Shown piece by piece: positions 1 to 12,230 of a stretch of 64,000 nt of DNA (the first letter of the stretch is position 1; every line of letters begins with the position of its first letter). The stretch comes from Numida meleagris. Its lineage: Eukaryota > Chordata > Aves > Galliformes > Numididae. The stretch is taken from contig NC_034410.1 in the NCBI RefSeq assembly GCF_002078875.1, positions 146,844,851 through 146,908,850 on the forward strand, written 5' to 3'. A program made the position numbers and the translations under genes. The notes beneath the pieces were generated by a model, which ran no database searches, was not told the DNA's origin, and saw only the letters and a program-made list of their open reading frames with translations.

Positions 1-660
1 GCTCTGCTCCATTCCCATCACAAGGACAGCTCCCTCCCAGTGCTTAGGGAGCTGATGAGCCTGTTAACGATGAAGAGGCTGCGTTATCTACCCACCAAGA
101 GGTGGTCACACTTAGTATACTATAAATGCACTTTTCCCTGATACAACCCCCCGTTAAAGAGCCTCAATGGCTCTCTGGAGCATTGGGCCTTGTTCAAACA
201 CAACCCTTATTATTATAACAAAAGAGGGATTTTTTTCCCCCCTCTACCTTCCCTCAGTGAATGATTATTAATGTGTTTCCAGGAGCCAGGTCCATTTCTC
301 TAAATGAGAGCAGAATGGCAGGCGAGGCGGGAGGAAGGCTGATAAATGCCCTCCTCCCCCCAGCCTCACGGCGGGAGCTGCCAGGGGTTCTCGTTCTAAC
401 AAGCTTCAGATGGAAGATGACTGGAATAACAAAGTATGAATTTTTATGAGTCTAATAAATCACTCCACTTTTCCTGCTCTTGATCGTTTTCAGCACTTCA
501 AACACTAGAAAAACCCCGGCTATAATCAAATGGGTTCATGGATCTTGTGTTAACGCCGAGGCACGGGAGGGGTGCGCACAGAGGTCGCTGTGCAAACCCA
601 TTTGCATTTGTGCTTTAGGACTGACTTAATATCTTTTATTTTTAATTTAATGATGAGAAA
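1..660. other. Repeat-free block, candidate conserved non-coding element
   Basis: No repeats and no convincing reading frame. Contains GTTATCTACC, several ATTA/TAAT cores, GATAAATG and an octamer ATTTGCAT near 600. Texture resembles a conserved regulatory element, but conservation cannot be measured from one sequence. It would lie in ZC3H3 intron 3. Confidence 0.3.
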
Positions 661-898
661 TTTGAATCCCACAGGAATTCTCCCCCCCCAAAGCCACTTA
701 TGAAAGTAAAGGCCAACCTTCTTTCCCCTATTTTTACACCCTTCCTAACCATCCACTTAAAAAGACCCTGACCCAACTCCAGCATCCAAAGAGAAACTTG
801 GGTAAAGCCCATAAGAATGGAGGAAAACTTTGCAGGCAGTAGCTTTGTTAAGCTCCTTTTAATTCTCCTTCCTAAACTTATAGATACTATAAGTCATG

Positions 899-1072
899 AA
901 CAGGTTACCCAAGAGGTGATGGGTGCCCTATCCCTGGAGACATTCAAGATCAGTCTGGATTGGGCTCTGAGCACCTGATCTAGCTGTAGGTGTCCCTGTT
1001 CATTGCAAGGGAGTTGGACTAGATGACTTTTAAGGGACCCTTCCAAACTCAAATGATTCTATGATTCTATGA
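899..1072 (+). mobile_element. CR1 LINE 3' fragment
   Basis: Diagnostic CR1 body (AGGTGATGGGTGCCCTATCC, ATCTAGCTGTAGGTGTCCCT, GGGAGTTGGACTAGATGACT) ending in tandem ATTCTATG. Subfamily of the 'GATCTAGCTGTA' type, also seen at 27727-27928. Confidence 0.93.
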
Positions 1073-1250
1073 ATGGGCTCCAAATCCCATCCAACCAAGA
1101 AGCAAAAGATTTGAGCTTCAGGTTGCTACCATTGAGTATGTGCATATGTTTTGCCAAGGAAAATACCTACAGAGACACCTAAAACAGTGGCTAAACTCCA
1201 GGAAGGACCACAGTGATCTAAAAAAAACAGTACGGAAAGCAAAGTCTTCA

Positions 1251-1326
1251 GTGTGCACCATGGTGATGGCTAGACTTGATGATCTTAGTGGCCTTTTCCA
1301 ACCTTAATGATTCCGTGATTCTATGA
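1251..1326 (+). mobile_element. CR1 LINE terminal fragment
   Basis: Only the last 75 bases of the element (CTTGATGATCTTAGTGGCC, TTTTCCAACCTTAATGATTC), ending in the octamer repeat. Strongly 5'-truncated. Confidence 0.9.
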
Positions 1327-1699
1327 AAGAATTACTCTTGAAAGCTCCCAAATAGCAACTGGCAGAGGACAGAGATGGTTAAATAAGGCAGGACACAACC
1401 ACCACTATAAATGCTCTGCCATACTTTGAGACCAATACCAGAAACACAACCTGCAGCTCTGAAATGTGACCAAAAATGTCTTTATAATGGATGTACTCAT
1501 CCTGGTCCACTAGCACTGTGCTGATGGTAAACCCTACAAAGGCAAAGCATGGCCCCAGTGCCCCCATACCAATAAAGCACCCTCATCTTGAGGCTTTCAG
1601 GTTCATGTCCCCAAAGCAAGGAGGACAAGCAAGCTGGGAAACCTGTTGTTTTCGTCATCCTCCTCCTCTTTAATCCCTCAGATACGTTTCCACTGTGCA

Positions 1700-2110
1700 C
1701 CGCTTTTCATTTGCTTTTCCAGCAGCACAGCACTGAATCAGGGAGGGAATTCATCTTTGACAAACATTTACCGATTATCAAATCACAACTGCAGCCACAG
1801 ACAGGAGCAATAAGTCACTTTAAGCAGCCGTCCGTACTGCAGTCTGAGGAGTTTGGGCAGCTCCGCAATGACAAATCACTCCTGTCAAAGCCGCATGTTC
1901 CCTCGCGCTCCGAATCCGTGTTCTCTGTTGTTCCACACTACCTGGTGTTTAATGACAACACTGTCAGACTAAGACGAAGCCTCTGCGCTGCGGACTGTCA
2001 AAGCCCTATTAGAGGAAAGATTGAGACCCTACTCTTCTTAAACTCACTCAAGCAACACAACCCGCTAGTTTTTATAATTATGGTACGAGAGCCATCGATC
2101 GCGTGCTGAC
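1700..2110. other. Repeat-free block, candidate conserved non-coding element
   Basis: Unique sequence with CpGs retained outside any island (e.g. TCGCGCTCCGAATCCGTG, near 1905-1920, and CCATCGATCGCGTGCTGAC, 2091-2109) and many short TF-like cores (TGTCAA, ATTAT, TGACA). A 173-codon plus-strand frame crosses it by chance, with no recognisable protein. Confidence 0.3.
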
Positions 2111-2290
2111 ACCTAACCTATCTGTATGAAATGGGAGTAGTTTGCTGGGTGACAGTTGCTATAGATTATTGTGGGTGGGTTTTTTCCCCCCTTTTATCTA
2201 TTGCTCTACAAAGGCTAAAATAGATGGGAAAGAAGGGAAAAGTGTTTGCCTTCAGTGAGGTGCCTTTGCTATCCCTGCTCTTTGCCTTCA

Positions 2291-2500
2291 AGAATCACAG
2301 AACGGCTTAGGTTGGAAGGGATCTTAAAGATTATCTAGCTCCAGCCCCCATGCCATGGGTTGGTTGGCACCCACTAGATCAGGATGCCCAAATCCCATAT
2401 AAATGAGCCTTGAGCACCTCCAGGGATGGGGCATCCACAACGTTGGGCAAGCTGCTCCAGGGCTTCACCACCGTCTGACATCTTGAGGAAGTTTCACATA
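2291..2500 (-). mobile_element. CR1 LINE 3' fragment
   Basis: Reverse-complement CR1: AGAATCACAGAACGGCTTAG, GGTTGGAAGGGATCTTAAAG, CCATGGGTTGGTTGGCACCC, CACCTCCAGGGATGGGGCAT. Older subfamily with the ACAGAATGGCTTGGGTTGGAAGG terminus. Confidence 0.92.
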
Positions 2501-2549
2501 ACTTCCCCCATCGGGAAAACCAATCCCCTTCTTCTCATTTGCATACAGG

Positions 2550-5500
2550 AGGAACAACACATAGATCATCCCAAGAAGCATTTAACACCAGGGCAGTGCT
2601 GTGGGAGCACATCCTTGAATGGAAATGCTCACACAGCAGGATTTGGGAATTACAGAACAACAGCAGACAAGGTCAGAAAATCTTCTCCCGGAGCAGAAGC
2701 ATACAGTCCAGCGTAAACTCTCCTGTTTGGGTTCACATCTTGAATCCTCAACAGCGTAAAGGAAAGTAATCATAAACTGAGTGTGCTGGGAAGCTACTTT
2801 TGAGCCAGGAAAATAGGCATAAATGGAAGGAGACCGGAGCCAAGGAGGCATTCAACTGTACCAAGGAAAACTTGGGGTGCAGAAGGAGAGGTGCTATATT
2901 ACTATAAATAAATATTTTCACAGCCTAAGCTATGCACAGGCATCAGTGCTTGTGGTTTATTTCCTTGTATTGCCCATTTGGGTGATATAGATGGGAGAGT
3001 TTGGCACACTTCCATTTCATCCACCTCCATAGAGATCACAGCTTCGTTTGCACTAGAGGAGGAAAAAAACCATCAGCATTCCTTTGGGGCAGCTCTGGAT
3101 GCTCAGTGTGGTACTAGACGGTGCCAAAGGGTACCCAAGCCCTTCCCCACTTTCCTAGGTCAGAGCTGGAGGAACCAATTCCATAGGGTTGTAAGCGGGA
3201 TCCAAAGAGCCAAAACTACCACCCTTGAACCTCATTTTGATCCCAAGAAATGGCCCTCTTTGGGAGGGGAGGAGTTTCCTTAAACTAAAGAAACATCACA
3301 ACAGACCTTTGCTTGGTTGAAGTTCACGTGGGGTTTACAGTCATCTACATTTGTTGTGTTGAAAATATAACAGAGGGTAATGATAAATAAATTTCCACTG
3401 GCTACGTGAGTGGCACAAGAGAGCCATTTCTCATCAGGAAATGTGAAATAAGCATTGCACCATGTGAGATCCATACAAATTCGTTTTAACGCAACACCCT
3501 TAGAGACACAACTTGTTAGCATAAAGGCAGAAAAATGACCCCATGCTGTCCACTTAGGAAAGGGACAAGAAAGCTCTGGTGTTGGTGGCTTTTTGGATGC
3601 TGCTGTCAGTGACAAAGCCAACAATAAGAAAATCTGAAACCAAGAAGCTGGATAGTCCCAAATCACTTACCCAGCCCACCCAAGGCTGTTAATGAAGAAG
3701 GGACCAAACTGCCAAAATGAAGATGAAAAGCTTCCACTTCCGGTGGAAAACGGGCACTATTTTAACCAACGCATTCATAACCCTCCAGTTCTGAGCATTT
3801 TATGTTCATGCTTCAATCCCTCCTGACCAGCTCACCCACCCCATCTTTTCCAACTGCACGCACTGAAGGAAACAGCATCTTGTCCTGTGTCTAAAAACCA
3901 ACAGCAGTGCCTGGATTTTGCCTCCTACCTGATTTTCTAAACCAGGAATGACAGCAGTACAACGCTCCCCTCACATCGTCCTTGGGATCACCCAGGGATG
4001 TCAGTGTGGGAGAGGGAAAGAAGAACAAGAAATCTCACTTCTTCTGCCTCTAGTTTGACAAGCCATTCTAGAGAGGGGTGGTAATATTTGATAAATTTTC
4101 ATTTTCCTTCCAAGGCTGTCAGGTAATCTTTTTACTGACAGCGCTACAGGGGTTTTCTGTAGTCTCAGGGAAAAGGGCTTGTACTTGTGCTTGTTATTAA
4201 GCCAAATACATATTTTGGACAGAGAAACAACTACTATTACTATTCCTTTCCACCTACAAATAAGTCCTCCAAGGGTGAGGCTACACAACTCCATGCACCA
4301 AGGCTGGTTCACAACACAATGCCCATGGAACCTTGTCACCACAAACCCAGAGTCGAAAAGACCACAAGCTCCGGGTCCCCTTTCAGCACCAGAGCAATCA
4401 CGCTTCCCCTCTCTCTTCAGGGGATAATTTTACAGTTAATAGGACTCAAATGCCAAGAGACGTTGCTGTGGCTTAAGTGTGACCACATCACTTCTAATAA
4501 TACCCGCTGGAGTCACAGCAAGGTGGTGGTTCCGAAAGTATCATGTGAGGCCACAGGACTGAGCTCTCAGCCATGCAAGGAGCCACACCAACCTCGTCCT
4601 TGAGTGTGATGTCATCCCACAAGGGCCAACAGGCCATATCCAGCTCCATCCTGTCTTGAAGAGCAAGGAAAGGTGCTCCTCCTGCTGTTCCTTGAGACTA
4701 AAGGAAGACATGCGAGGAGCCCAGGGAGCTCTGGACAGCACTGAATTTTCTCCAAAAGCAAGAGAGGAGCAACAAACATAATCATGACCATGGGAACAAT
4801 TGCTGCTTCTCAGAGCAATGTTACTTTTCTGCACTCTGCACCAACCAAAACCCAATGCTTCTCAATACAGAGAGCAAAACTTCCCTCTGCTCAACCCCAG
4901 AGAGATGGGTGAAGGCTAAACCTGCTAAAACCAAATGGGCATCCTCCAAAAAATTCCTATAGGTCTGAGTCAGGACACCTCCAAGTCCCTCATCCTTTCC
5001 AAGAGGCAGTTCAGCATAGAATCATAAAATCATTAAGGTTGTAAAAGACCTCCAAGATCATCAAGCTCAACTGCAACCCATCCCCACCATGCTCAGTAAC
5101 CATGTGCCTCAATGTCATATTTACATATTTCTTAAACATCTCCAGGGACAGTGACTCTACCACATCCCTGGGCAGCCTGTTCCAATGCTTGACCACTTAT
5201 TTGGAGAAGACTTTCCTAATATCCAACCTGAACCTCCTCTGGTGCAACTTAAGGCCATTATGTCTTGTTCAATTGCTGTTACCTGGGAGAAGAGGCAAAC
5301 CTCCACCTTACTACAACCTCCATTCAGGCAGTTGTAGAAAACGATAAGGTCCCCTCTGAGCTTCCCCTTCTCCAGACTGAACAAGCCCAGTTCCCTCAGC
5401 TGCTCCTCACAAGACTTGTGCTCCAGACCCTTCACCACCACGCACTTAAATTAACCAGGATAGTCCCAGTGATTGCTCTGTCTCAAAGTGCCCTAAGTAC

Positions 5501-8448
5501 CCAACCCCACCATGTCTAGGAGAAAAATGCTACAAATTATTTCAAAAAGAAAGATTTACAAAGGGAAGTGATGCCTCTGAAATGATCTTTTCTCTTGCTG
5601 CACTACCAGTGCTTTCCTGCAGAGGGGAAACAGGTCAAGAATTATTGACCCATTTTATAGGGAGAGGACAAATAGTTGCTATTAGCATTGGTTAAATCGA
5701 TAAAAGAAGATCATTTAAGTTAGAGGAATCTTCCCTTAAAGCCCTTCTTTCCTTGCTATTTCATTACTGCACTTGGAGAAAGGTCACAGGGAGAAAAGCA
5801 CAAGGTGTCGACTTCCCTGAACCACGAACATTCGATCCAGGAAAAGAAATTGAAGCAGGGACAGAAATACCACCGTTAACAGCGCCAACAAGAAAAAGTT
5901 GCAAGAATCATAAATAAAATCATCAGGTCTCCATTCTATCATTAAATATCGTTTTTATATCTCTTCTTCTGCAAACTGTTTACAAGAGGATGGTAATTCC
6001 CAAGCCATACTCAACTAGCAAGACCAACTCTTAGCAGCCTTTTGGAACAGAAGTGCCAGTTTGGAGCAGGGACATCTTTCCTGGCTCTGGATCTGCAGGA
6101 ACAGGGTTCTGCATGGCAGCAGGGACAGAGGCACGTGAGATGCTGAGATGTTGCAGCTCTGTCTGCATCCCATCATCATTAGGACATGGCTATGACCAAG
6201 CTGCGCTCTCATATCTACAAGCATAACTCTGTGTGCAATCTGCCCGTCTTGGTTAGGACTGTCCAGTACGACACTACAGATGGAAGCCAGGAAAATCTAC
6301 ATTCGATGTCAACCCACCAATGAGGAGTGCCACAGTTTCCAAAAGAGTTTGAGAAATACATGTGAGCAAAAACCCTAGAGCTGTGCTTTCGAAAATCCAA
6401 CCGTCCAACTCTGAACACCCTATTCATCCAAAAACATAGAAGAGAAACTTGGCTGCAAAAGCAAATACTATCAAACGACAACCTGATACCGTGGCAGGAG
6501 TGATGCCTGCCACATTCCCAGACCAGCCTCCTACTATTACCAAGCTGTTCCTTCCAGCAAAAACAACTGTCCCAGTTCCTAGCACAGTTATTTTGGGTCT
6601 CCTGCTATTCAGACCTTTTGGTGAAAGCCACGTCATGAGCTCATTGAACATTATGAGGACAAGGATGAAGGCCTCAGCCCTTTGGGGCAGCCCATCGGGG
6701 TGCTGCAGAAGGATGCTGTGGAAGATGTGCTGCTGCAGTATCATGCAGTATTTGTACCCTGTACCTCATTGAGGTCTTCTCCCCACTTCGGCCAAGGCAC
6801 TTATGGCGCTCCCCTAATCCCTCCTGGGGCCTTTTGGCACTGTCATGGTCTTATAAGCAGCACAGCCCCATCACACTTGCTGATAAATCAGGAGAACAAA
6901 TAAACATACAAGATTTAAACAGCAGCTGTAAGACTTCATTGCAATATCAATTACTTCCCATAAGTCTTCCATTTCCAGAGGGATTTAATGGGAACGCCAT
7001 ATGGACAAAACCACACATTTCCAACATGAGATCTCCCTGAAAATCTTAAAATTCTCTCCTTATTCCACTTCTCAAGCAAGCTTCCAGGTCTTCATTAACA
7101 CTTTGGGTACAAAGAATGAGTTTTTTTAATTATTATTATAATTAAGAACAAACCCATATGATTCACAGTTGCAGTGAAAGCTCACCTTCAAATAGTTCAT
7201 CGATACCCAACTATACCAGCAGTCTCACTTTGGATTAAAAACCAGAAGGCAATGCACTGCACAGGGCATTGTGCAGATGTTTGCAAACAGCCCAACCCCA
7301 AACCTCAACACTCCCCAGTGCCCTACAACAGACACAGATTTGGGAATCCTGCACCAGGAGAGTGAAGCTTCATTGTCTCTCCGCTGCGCATAACCCAGCA
7401 TATTCCTCCATACCTCTCTCACAGGTGGTAGCAGCTTAATTAATGTTTGCACTGTCTCATAAAGACTATTAGTGCTGAGTATTATTAGTTAATAAAATAC
7501 TCCATTACTTAGGTTACCTCTTATTTGCATAATCTTCTTCGTGCTTTCTTTCTACGCTGTAGTGTTGTAGGATTATCACCAGCCCCATCACTTCAGTAGC
7601 CAAATCTGCATCCCCAACCCCCCTGCTCTGCCATAAAACTGTTCTGCAAAAGGCTATCAGCAATGTAAAGCAATCTGAAGGAATGCAAAAATAATCTCAT
7701 AGGGGTCTCAGGGCTTTTGCACCCGTTCTGAGGACACCAAGACAAGAGGTGAGCACACACGAGTGGACATTGCATCAAAATGCATTGCTCAGCAGAGTTC
7801 CAGCACCCAGAAATAACCCAACATTGTCCCAAAATTAACAACATGAGCCAGAAAATAGCTGAATTTTAACCAGAACCACCAACCAAGCCACTTAAGCTTT
7901 TCTGTTCATTTTCTGTGCCGCTCCACAATCCGATGGCTTCTTGTGCAAAGGTCAGAAATACCCTCACAGAAATCCCCCAGGAATAGCGGCCCTATAAAAA
8001 GGAACTAGGAGTTCCCAGCAAATCCCACGTGCAAACCATAAAACTGTAATCCCCAAGCACTGGAGGGATTCTACGCGTGCCATGAGGCCGCTGAGCTCAG
8101 AGCCTGACCAGAAGCACCATGCGTTGCCTATTGCTCAGGCACAGGGCCAAATGTATGGGCTTTACAATCTAATCCCCTATGACAGACCGTGTGTTGCTTC
8201 ACAAGGGTTTAAAATCAAGAATAAAAGGTTTCAGGTAGGTGCAGCAGCACAGAGAAATATTTACCAATGTTTGCAAAGTGTCCTTGTAATTCCTTTTGCA
8301 ATAGCTCAATGTGATCCATGGTCTTAAAGAGTCAAGTGTTACACTTCTGTGTCCTCATGATACAAAAAAAAAATCAAGGCAAGATGCATAAGCTGATAAA
8401 ATAACTCGAAAACTCAAGAGAAGGGCATGAGATAAATGAAATCAGTGA
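2550..8448. other. Non-coding, presumed ZC3H3 intron 3
   Basis: Apart from the CR1 copy at 5015-5505, I see only unique non-coding sequence. Overlapping frames on both strands at 6424-6772 have no recognisable domain and are not called. Confidence 0.5.
5015..5505 (-). mobile_element. CR1 LINE 3' fragment (longest in window)
   Basis: About 490 bases of reverse-complement CR1, from the terminal CATAGAATCATAAAATCATT through ACATCTCCAGGGACAGTGAC, CCTGGGCAGCCTGTTCCAAT, CTAATATCCAACCTGAACCT and on to CTCCAGACTGAACAAGCCCA and the CAGCTGCTCCTCACAAGACT segment. The minus-strand frame across it is a remnant of the element, with no intact reverse transcriptase. Confidence 0.95.
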
Positions 8449-8495
8449 ATCATAGAACTGTAGGGTTTGGATCATCCAATCCAACCACCCTACTA
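8449..8495 (-). mobile_element. CR1 LINE terminal scrap
   Basis: Short TCATAGAACTGTAGGGTTTG ... ATCCAATCCAACC match to the reverse-complement CR1 end. Too short for subfamily assignment. Confidence 0.55.
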
Positions 8496-10157
8496 AAACT
8501 TAGACTATGTTGCAAATCTTGTACAATACCTTTTAATTAAAGCACGACAGGAAAAGAAAGTTCCCAAGAAACACTTTCCAAAAGCCAACCTGCTGTTTTA
8601 AAGCTTGCTGAGCACTCTTTAAAATGAGACCCAGACCAATTCTTACAGGCTGTGCTCCATGCAGGGATGGAAGAGCGACAGCCACGCAAAAATGGCCAGG
8701 AAAGGATGGCCCCACAATGACAGGGCCAGCTCAGGCTCAGCAAAACCCCAGGTGCCACCAGCGCCATCAAGACCGATGATGCTTGCAAGGGACCTCGAGA
8801 AAACCACCAAGAAGCTGAGCAACAGCCTGAAGCTGGGACACAGAGTGGGTTGGAAAGCACGCCTAGGGGATCCGCAGGGCACTCGCGTTACAACAGCTCT
8901 AAAATAAAGTGACTGAAATTAGAAACTCCTCTGATTATCCAAGCAGCTTTAATAAGCCTGGTCCTCAAGTACCAAGCACTGAGCGCTCTTAACACAGGGA
9001 TCCCAGAGAGCTTGCTTGTAACATTTCTTTGCTTTTTAAGAGAGGTAGTATCAGTGGTTTGACCTCTCTTGGAATGAAACACAAGGTCAGAGCCCTGATG
9101 GGGATTGCGTCCAGCACGAGGCTGCAGACACCGCAGATCAGATGGATTCTGTTTGACTTCTGCTTTGAGCACACATATATCTTGGCATACATATAGGCAG
9201 ATAACCAAATGCAATAGTCAATGTTAGTCTTTTCCAAGGGCTTTTTACAGACAACAGAGCAATAATATCCTGAGCTGCACGAGGAAAAGCCAGCAGCTTT
9301 TCAGGGAGGGAATGGGAAATCCTATTAGCCTATGCTGGGCTCTCATCACTCACCACTTGTTTGCACAAAAACAACTGTTTCCAAGCAAACCATTCAGGAA
9401 ACTCTGCCCCATGCCCCCTGTGTCCCCCAAAGCAATTTGGGGTGCAGCACTTGCACGCGCAGTGCGTAATGTTTCACACTCCAAGAGCTCCTCCAGCATG
9501 AGCTCGCTGTGTAATCCCCACAAACCGCTTCCCAAAACAGCTGCAGCTCTCCTTAATTAGTCTCTGCGGGCAACGGGCATTAATGATTTCGGGCTGATGC
9601 GGAACTATTTTCGTGTCAGCCCCGCGTGCTCCCCCCGTGCAGCCTCACTGTGTATGCTCAGCTGAGCAGCATAACCTTTTGACCACGGCCCTGCTTGAAA
9701 ATTTAAGCTAAAAGCAGCTGACCAACAGCACCGAGATGCTGTCACCTCCAGGAGGAAAGCACCGAGCAGCTCCAAGATCCATGGAGAAGCCACAACCAAG
9801 TAGGGTACAGTGGAGCCCAAAGTGGGCACCCAAATTTTGCAAGCCCCACAACCATCCTCATCTCTGGGGTAAGCTGTGCTCACATATAGGGTCAAAGCCA
9901 CAGGCTACAAACTTGTCATCTCCTTGGGGGCTCCTTTAGTGTCAGCTGCCTTCCAAGAAATGTTTCTCCTCTTCCCAAGCAAATGGGGCTCTAGAGTGTG
10001 AACAGAAGGTAGCAGGGAAGATGCCACTCCACCAAAGTGTTCTCTTGACTCAGCAGTTCAACGGAAGCCTTCAGCAAAAATAACTTCTTTAGCAAGAGCA
10101 GGTCATGTGATAAAACCTAAAACCTCTAACCTTGCTAGAGATAGAGCAGTATGGTTA

Positions 10158-10235
10158 GGTTGCTGTTGGACTTGATGATCTTGAAGGTACTTTCCAACCT
10201 AGGCAATTCTATGAGTCTATGATTCTATGATTCTA
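10158..10235 (+). mobile_element. CR1 LINE terminal fragment
   Basis: GTTGGACTTGATGATCTTGA, AGGTACTTTCCAACCTAGGC, then about four ATTCTATG-type octamers. Confidence 0.9.
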
Positions 10236-10410
10236 ACCAGTGCCTCTACTCAGTCCTCTTACAGGGGCCAAATTACCAAAGCAATTAGAACAATTAACAA
10301 CAGAAAGAAAAGTTGAGAATTACTACATGGTCACTGCAAAGAGTCTGAGGAATAGCCACTGCAGTTGGGAAGAGATGCACCAGAGTCCAGCTCAAGAAAA
10401 AAACAGCCAT

Positions 10411-10554
10411 GTGCATGGTAGTAATGAGTTGACAGCTGGATTTGATCTTAATAGGCTTTTTCCAACCTTAATGATTCTATGATTCTAGGAGTGGGCATGG
10501 TGGTGATGGGTCAACAGTTGGACTTGGCGATCTTAGTGATTCTACACTTCTATG
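10411..10554 (+). mobile_element. CR1 LINE terminus, doubled
   Basis: Two consecutive terminal units: 10411-10487 (GAGTTGACAGCTGGATTTGA ... AATGATTCTATGATTCTA) and 10488-10554 (GGAGTGGGCATGGTGGTGAT ... CTTGGCGATCTTAGTGATTC). The second unit repeats the same terminal segment of the element in the same orientation. Confidence 0.88.
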
Positions 10555-11489
10555 AACTTTACCACTACCACTATTACGTACAAGGCAGAAAGCAACACAA
10601 GCTCACTGGAAAAACTTCCTTTGTTCCCTGACTGCAGGTGGACATAAGGATCTGACCACTTTATCTACAACCCAAAACCACCAGCACGGGCTCTGCCTTT
10701 TATTCTACCATAGAGAAAAGCCTGCAGCCAGGTGGTTTTGACCTTCAGTCAAAGAAAAATTCCTAATTTAGGTCAGAAGGGGCTGCATTTTGGGAAAGAA
10801 ACTCAAAAGAAAGTGGGAACAACAGTACCTACGGTACTTGGATGACATGCTCCTGCTGAGTGTTTTTCTCTGGGAACTTACGTGTGCTGTCCCCATTCTG
10901 ACAGCTCCAGACCACCCACCCAGCCTTCCAGAGGGGGATAAATGTAGTTGAGAATAAGAGCAGAAATCAATTAAGTGAAATCTTCCTACAAGCTCAGCAA
11001 AACCTTTCAAAGCTGCTTCTCGGGGATGATTCTCTCCTCTTGATGTACCTGTGCAAGTCCCAGATGCAGCAGAGAGGTCCCCAGACATCGCCTGGCTCTT
11101 TGGGGAAGTATCCTACAGGGTTGTGGCTCCCAGGAACACAAGGCAAATTCCTCTTCTTATCCTCTGCCTCTTTAGTTTTATTTTTCCCCCCTTACTGCTG
11201 GCTGAAATATCACAAGGGAGGGTGCTGGGTGCCTGCAAGATCGCTGGCTGCTTTAGCAAGAAGCCTGGAGGCAGCAGGGAAGAGAAACCCAAGGAGCAGA
11301 AGCACCAGGTTCTCATGCATCCAGGGAGCTGCCAGCCCCTCCAGCAGGATTACAGGGGAGGATGACACAAAATGGTACCTTTGGGATCCTGAATTGTCGT
11401 CAAAGCTGCTCTGAGGTAGGTAAAGGCATCTGTGCCCTGTTCAGAGCTGGAAAACTTCATTAAATCGTGATGCTTGCATCCCTCATAGC

Positions 11490-11870
11490 TCCATCAGTTA
11501 TCTGAGTATCGTAATGTCACATACCAAAAGCTCATGGTTGACAGAGTAATAAAACCCAAACCTCCCCCTCTGATTAATGCAAGTGGTTTCAGATGTAAAA
11601 CAATACAAGCGAGCTCAGAGCTATTTAAAATAATAAACCGCCTTTGATTTTTCATATTCATAAAAGCTGGAACAATATGGCAGCCCAGGAGGATGCCTAT
11701 CAATAAAGCTGAAGCGGAATATCAATATTTAGCTACGTGGAAATTTATCACAACCTGGGAAGCAGTCATTAATACAGGGTTCAGTAATTTGCACCAAAGC
11801 AATGGAAATACCGACAAGAGCTTTATACTTCCAGTGTATTTATTTCTATACAGAAGAGTAAGGCACATGG
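11490..11870. other. Repeat-free AT-rich block, candidate conserved non-coding element
   Basis: Dense in homeodomain-type cores (GATTAATGC, GTCATTAATAC, AGTAATTTGC), AACAATATGG (SOX type), CTATTTAAAATAATAAA (MEF2-like) and CTTTGAT. No CR1 or simple repeat and no coding signal. Regulatory role inferred. Confidence 0.4.
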
Positions 11871-11989
11871 TAATGCAAAGTGAGCAACAAAAACAGCAGA
11901 TCTTGGCCTTCCATCACAGATCAGCAATACAGCAGAAATGCTCACGGTGCCCCGGGTGCTGGAGAACTCCATGGATTTAGGGGTTCAAA

Positions 11990-12190
11990 TGAGATGATCT
12001 TGAAGGTCCAATTCAACCCAAGATATTCTATCATTCTATAGTTATATGAACTTTAAGGTCCCTTCCAACCCAAGTCATTTTATCATTCTTTGGCTCTATG
12101 ATCTTTATGGTCCCTTTAACCCAAGTCATTCTATGGTTCTATGATTTTGAAAGTTCAATCCAATCCAAGCCATTCTACCACTCTGTGGCT
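11990..12190 (+). mobile_element. CR1 terminus amplified about fourfold
   Basis: Four successive 45-60 base units, each of the form GATCTTTAAGGTCCCTTCCAACCC..CATTCTAT, beginning near 11993, 12044, 12098 and 12141. All are diverged from one another. The array abuts the left end of the 12198 duplication. Confidence 0.8.
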
Positions 12191-12230
12191 TGAAGAGGTT
12201 TGAAGCAGCCAGAAATGCTCAGCAAGCTAT

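Larger units (their letters stand above)
8496..11489. other. Non-coding, presumed ZC3H3 intron 3
   Basis: Unique sequence apart from CR1 termini at 10158-10235 and 10411-10554. Moderately GC-rich pieces at 8640-8890, 9560-9640 and 11040-11350 contain short frames on both strands but no recognisable exon. Confidence 0.5.

Noticed and set aside
1588..2109. 173-codon plus-strand frame.
   Set aside because: No recognisable domain, no splice or promoter context, and composition like surrounding intron; a chance frame.
5157..5441. 94-codon minus-strand frame inside the longest CR1 copy.
   Set aside because: Lies in the 3' part of a truncated CR1; not an intact retrotransposon protein.
6424..6772. 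Overlapping 106- and 107-codon frames, the minus one hydrophobic in places.
   Set aside because: No recognised protein, no splice sites evaluated as convincing, and both strands equally open.
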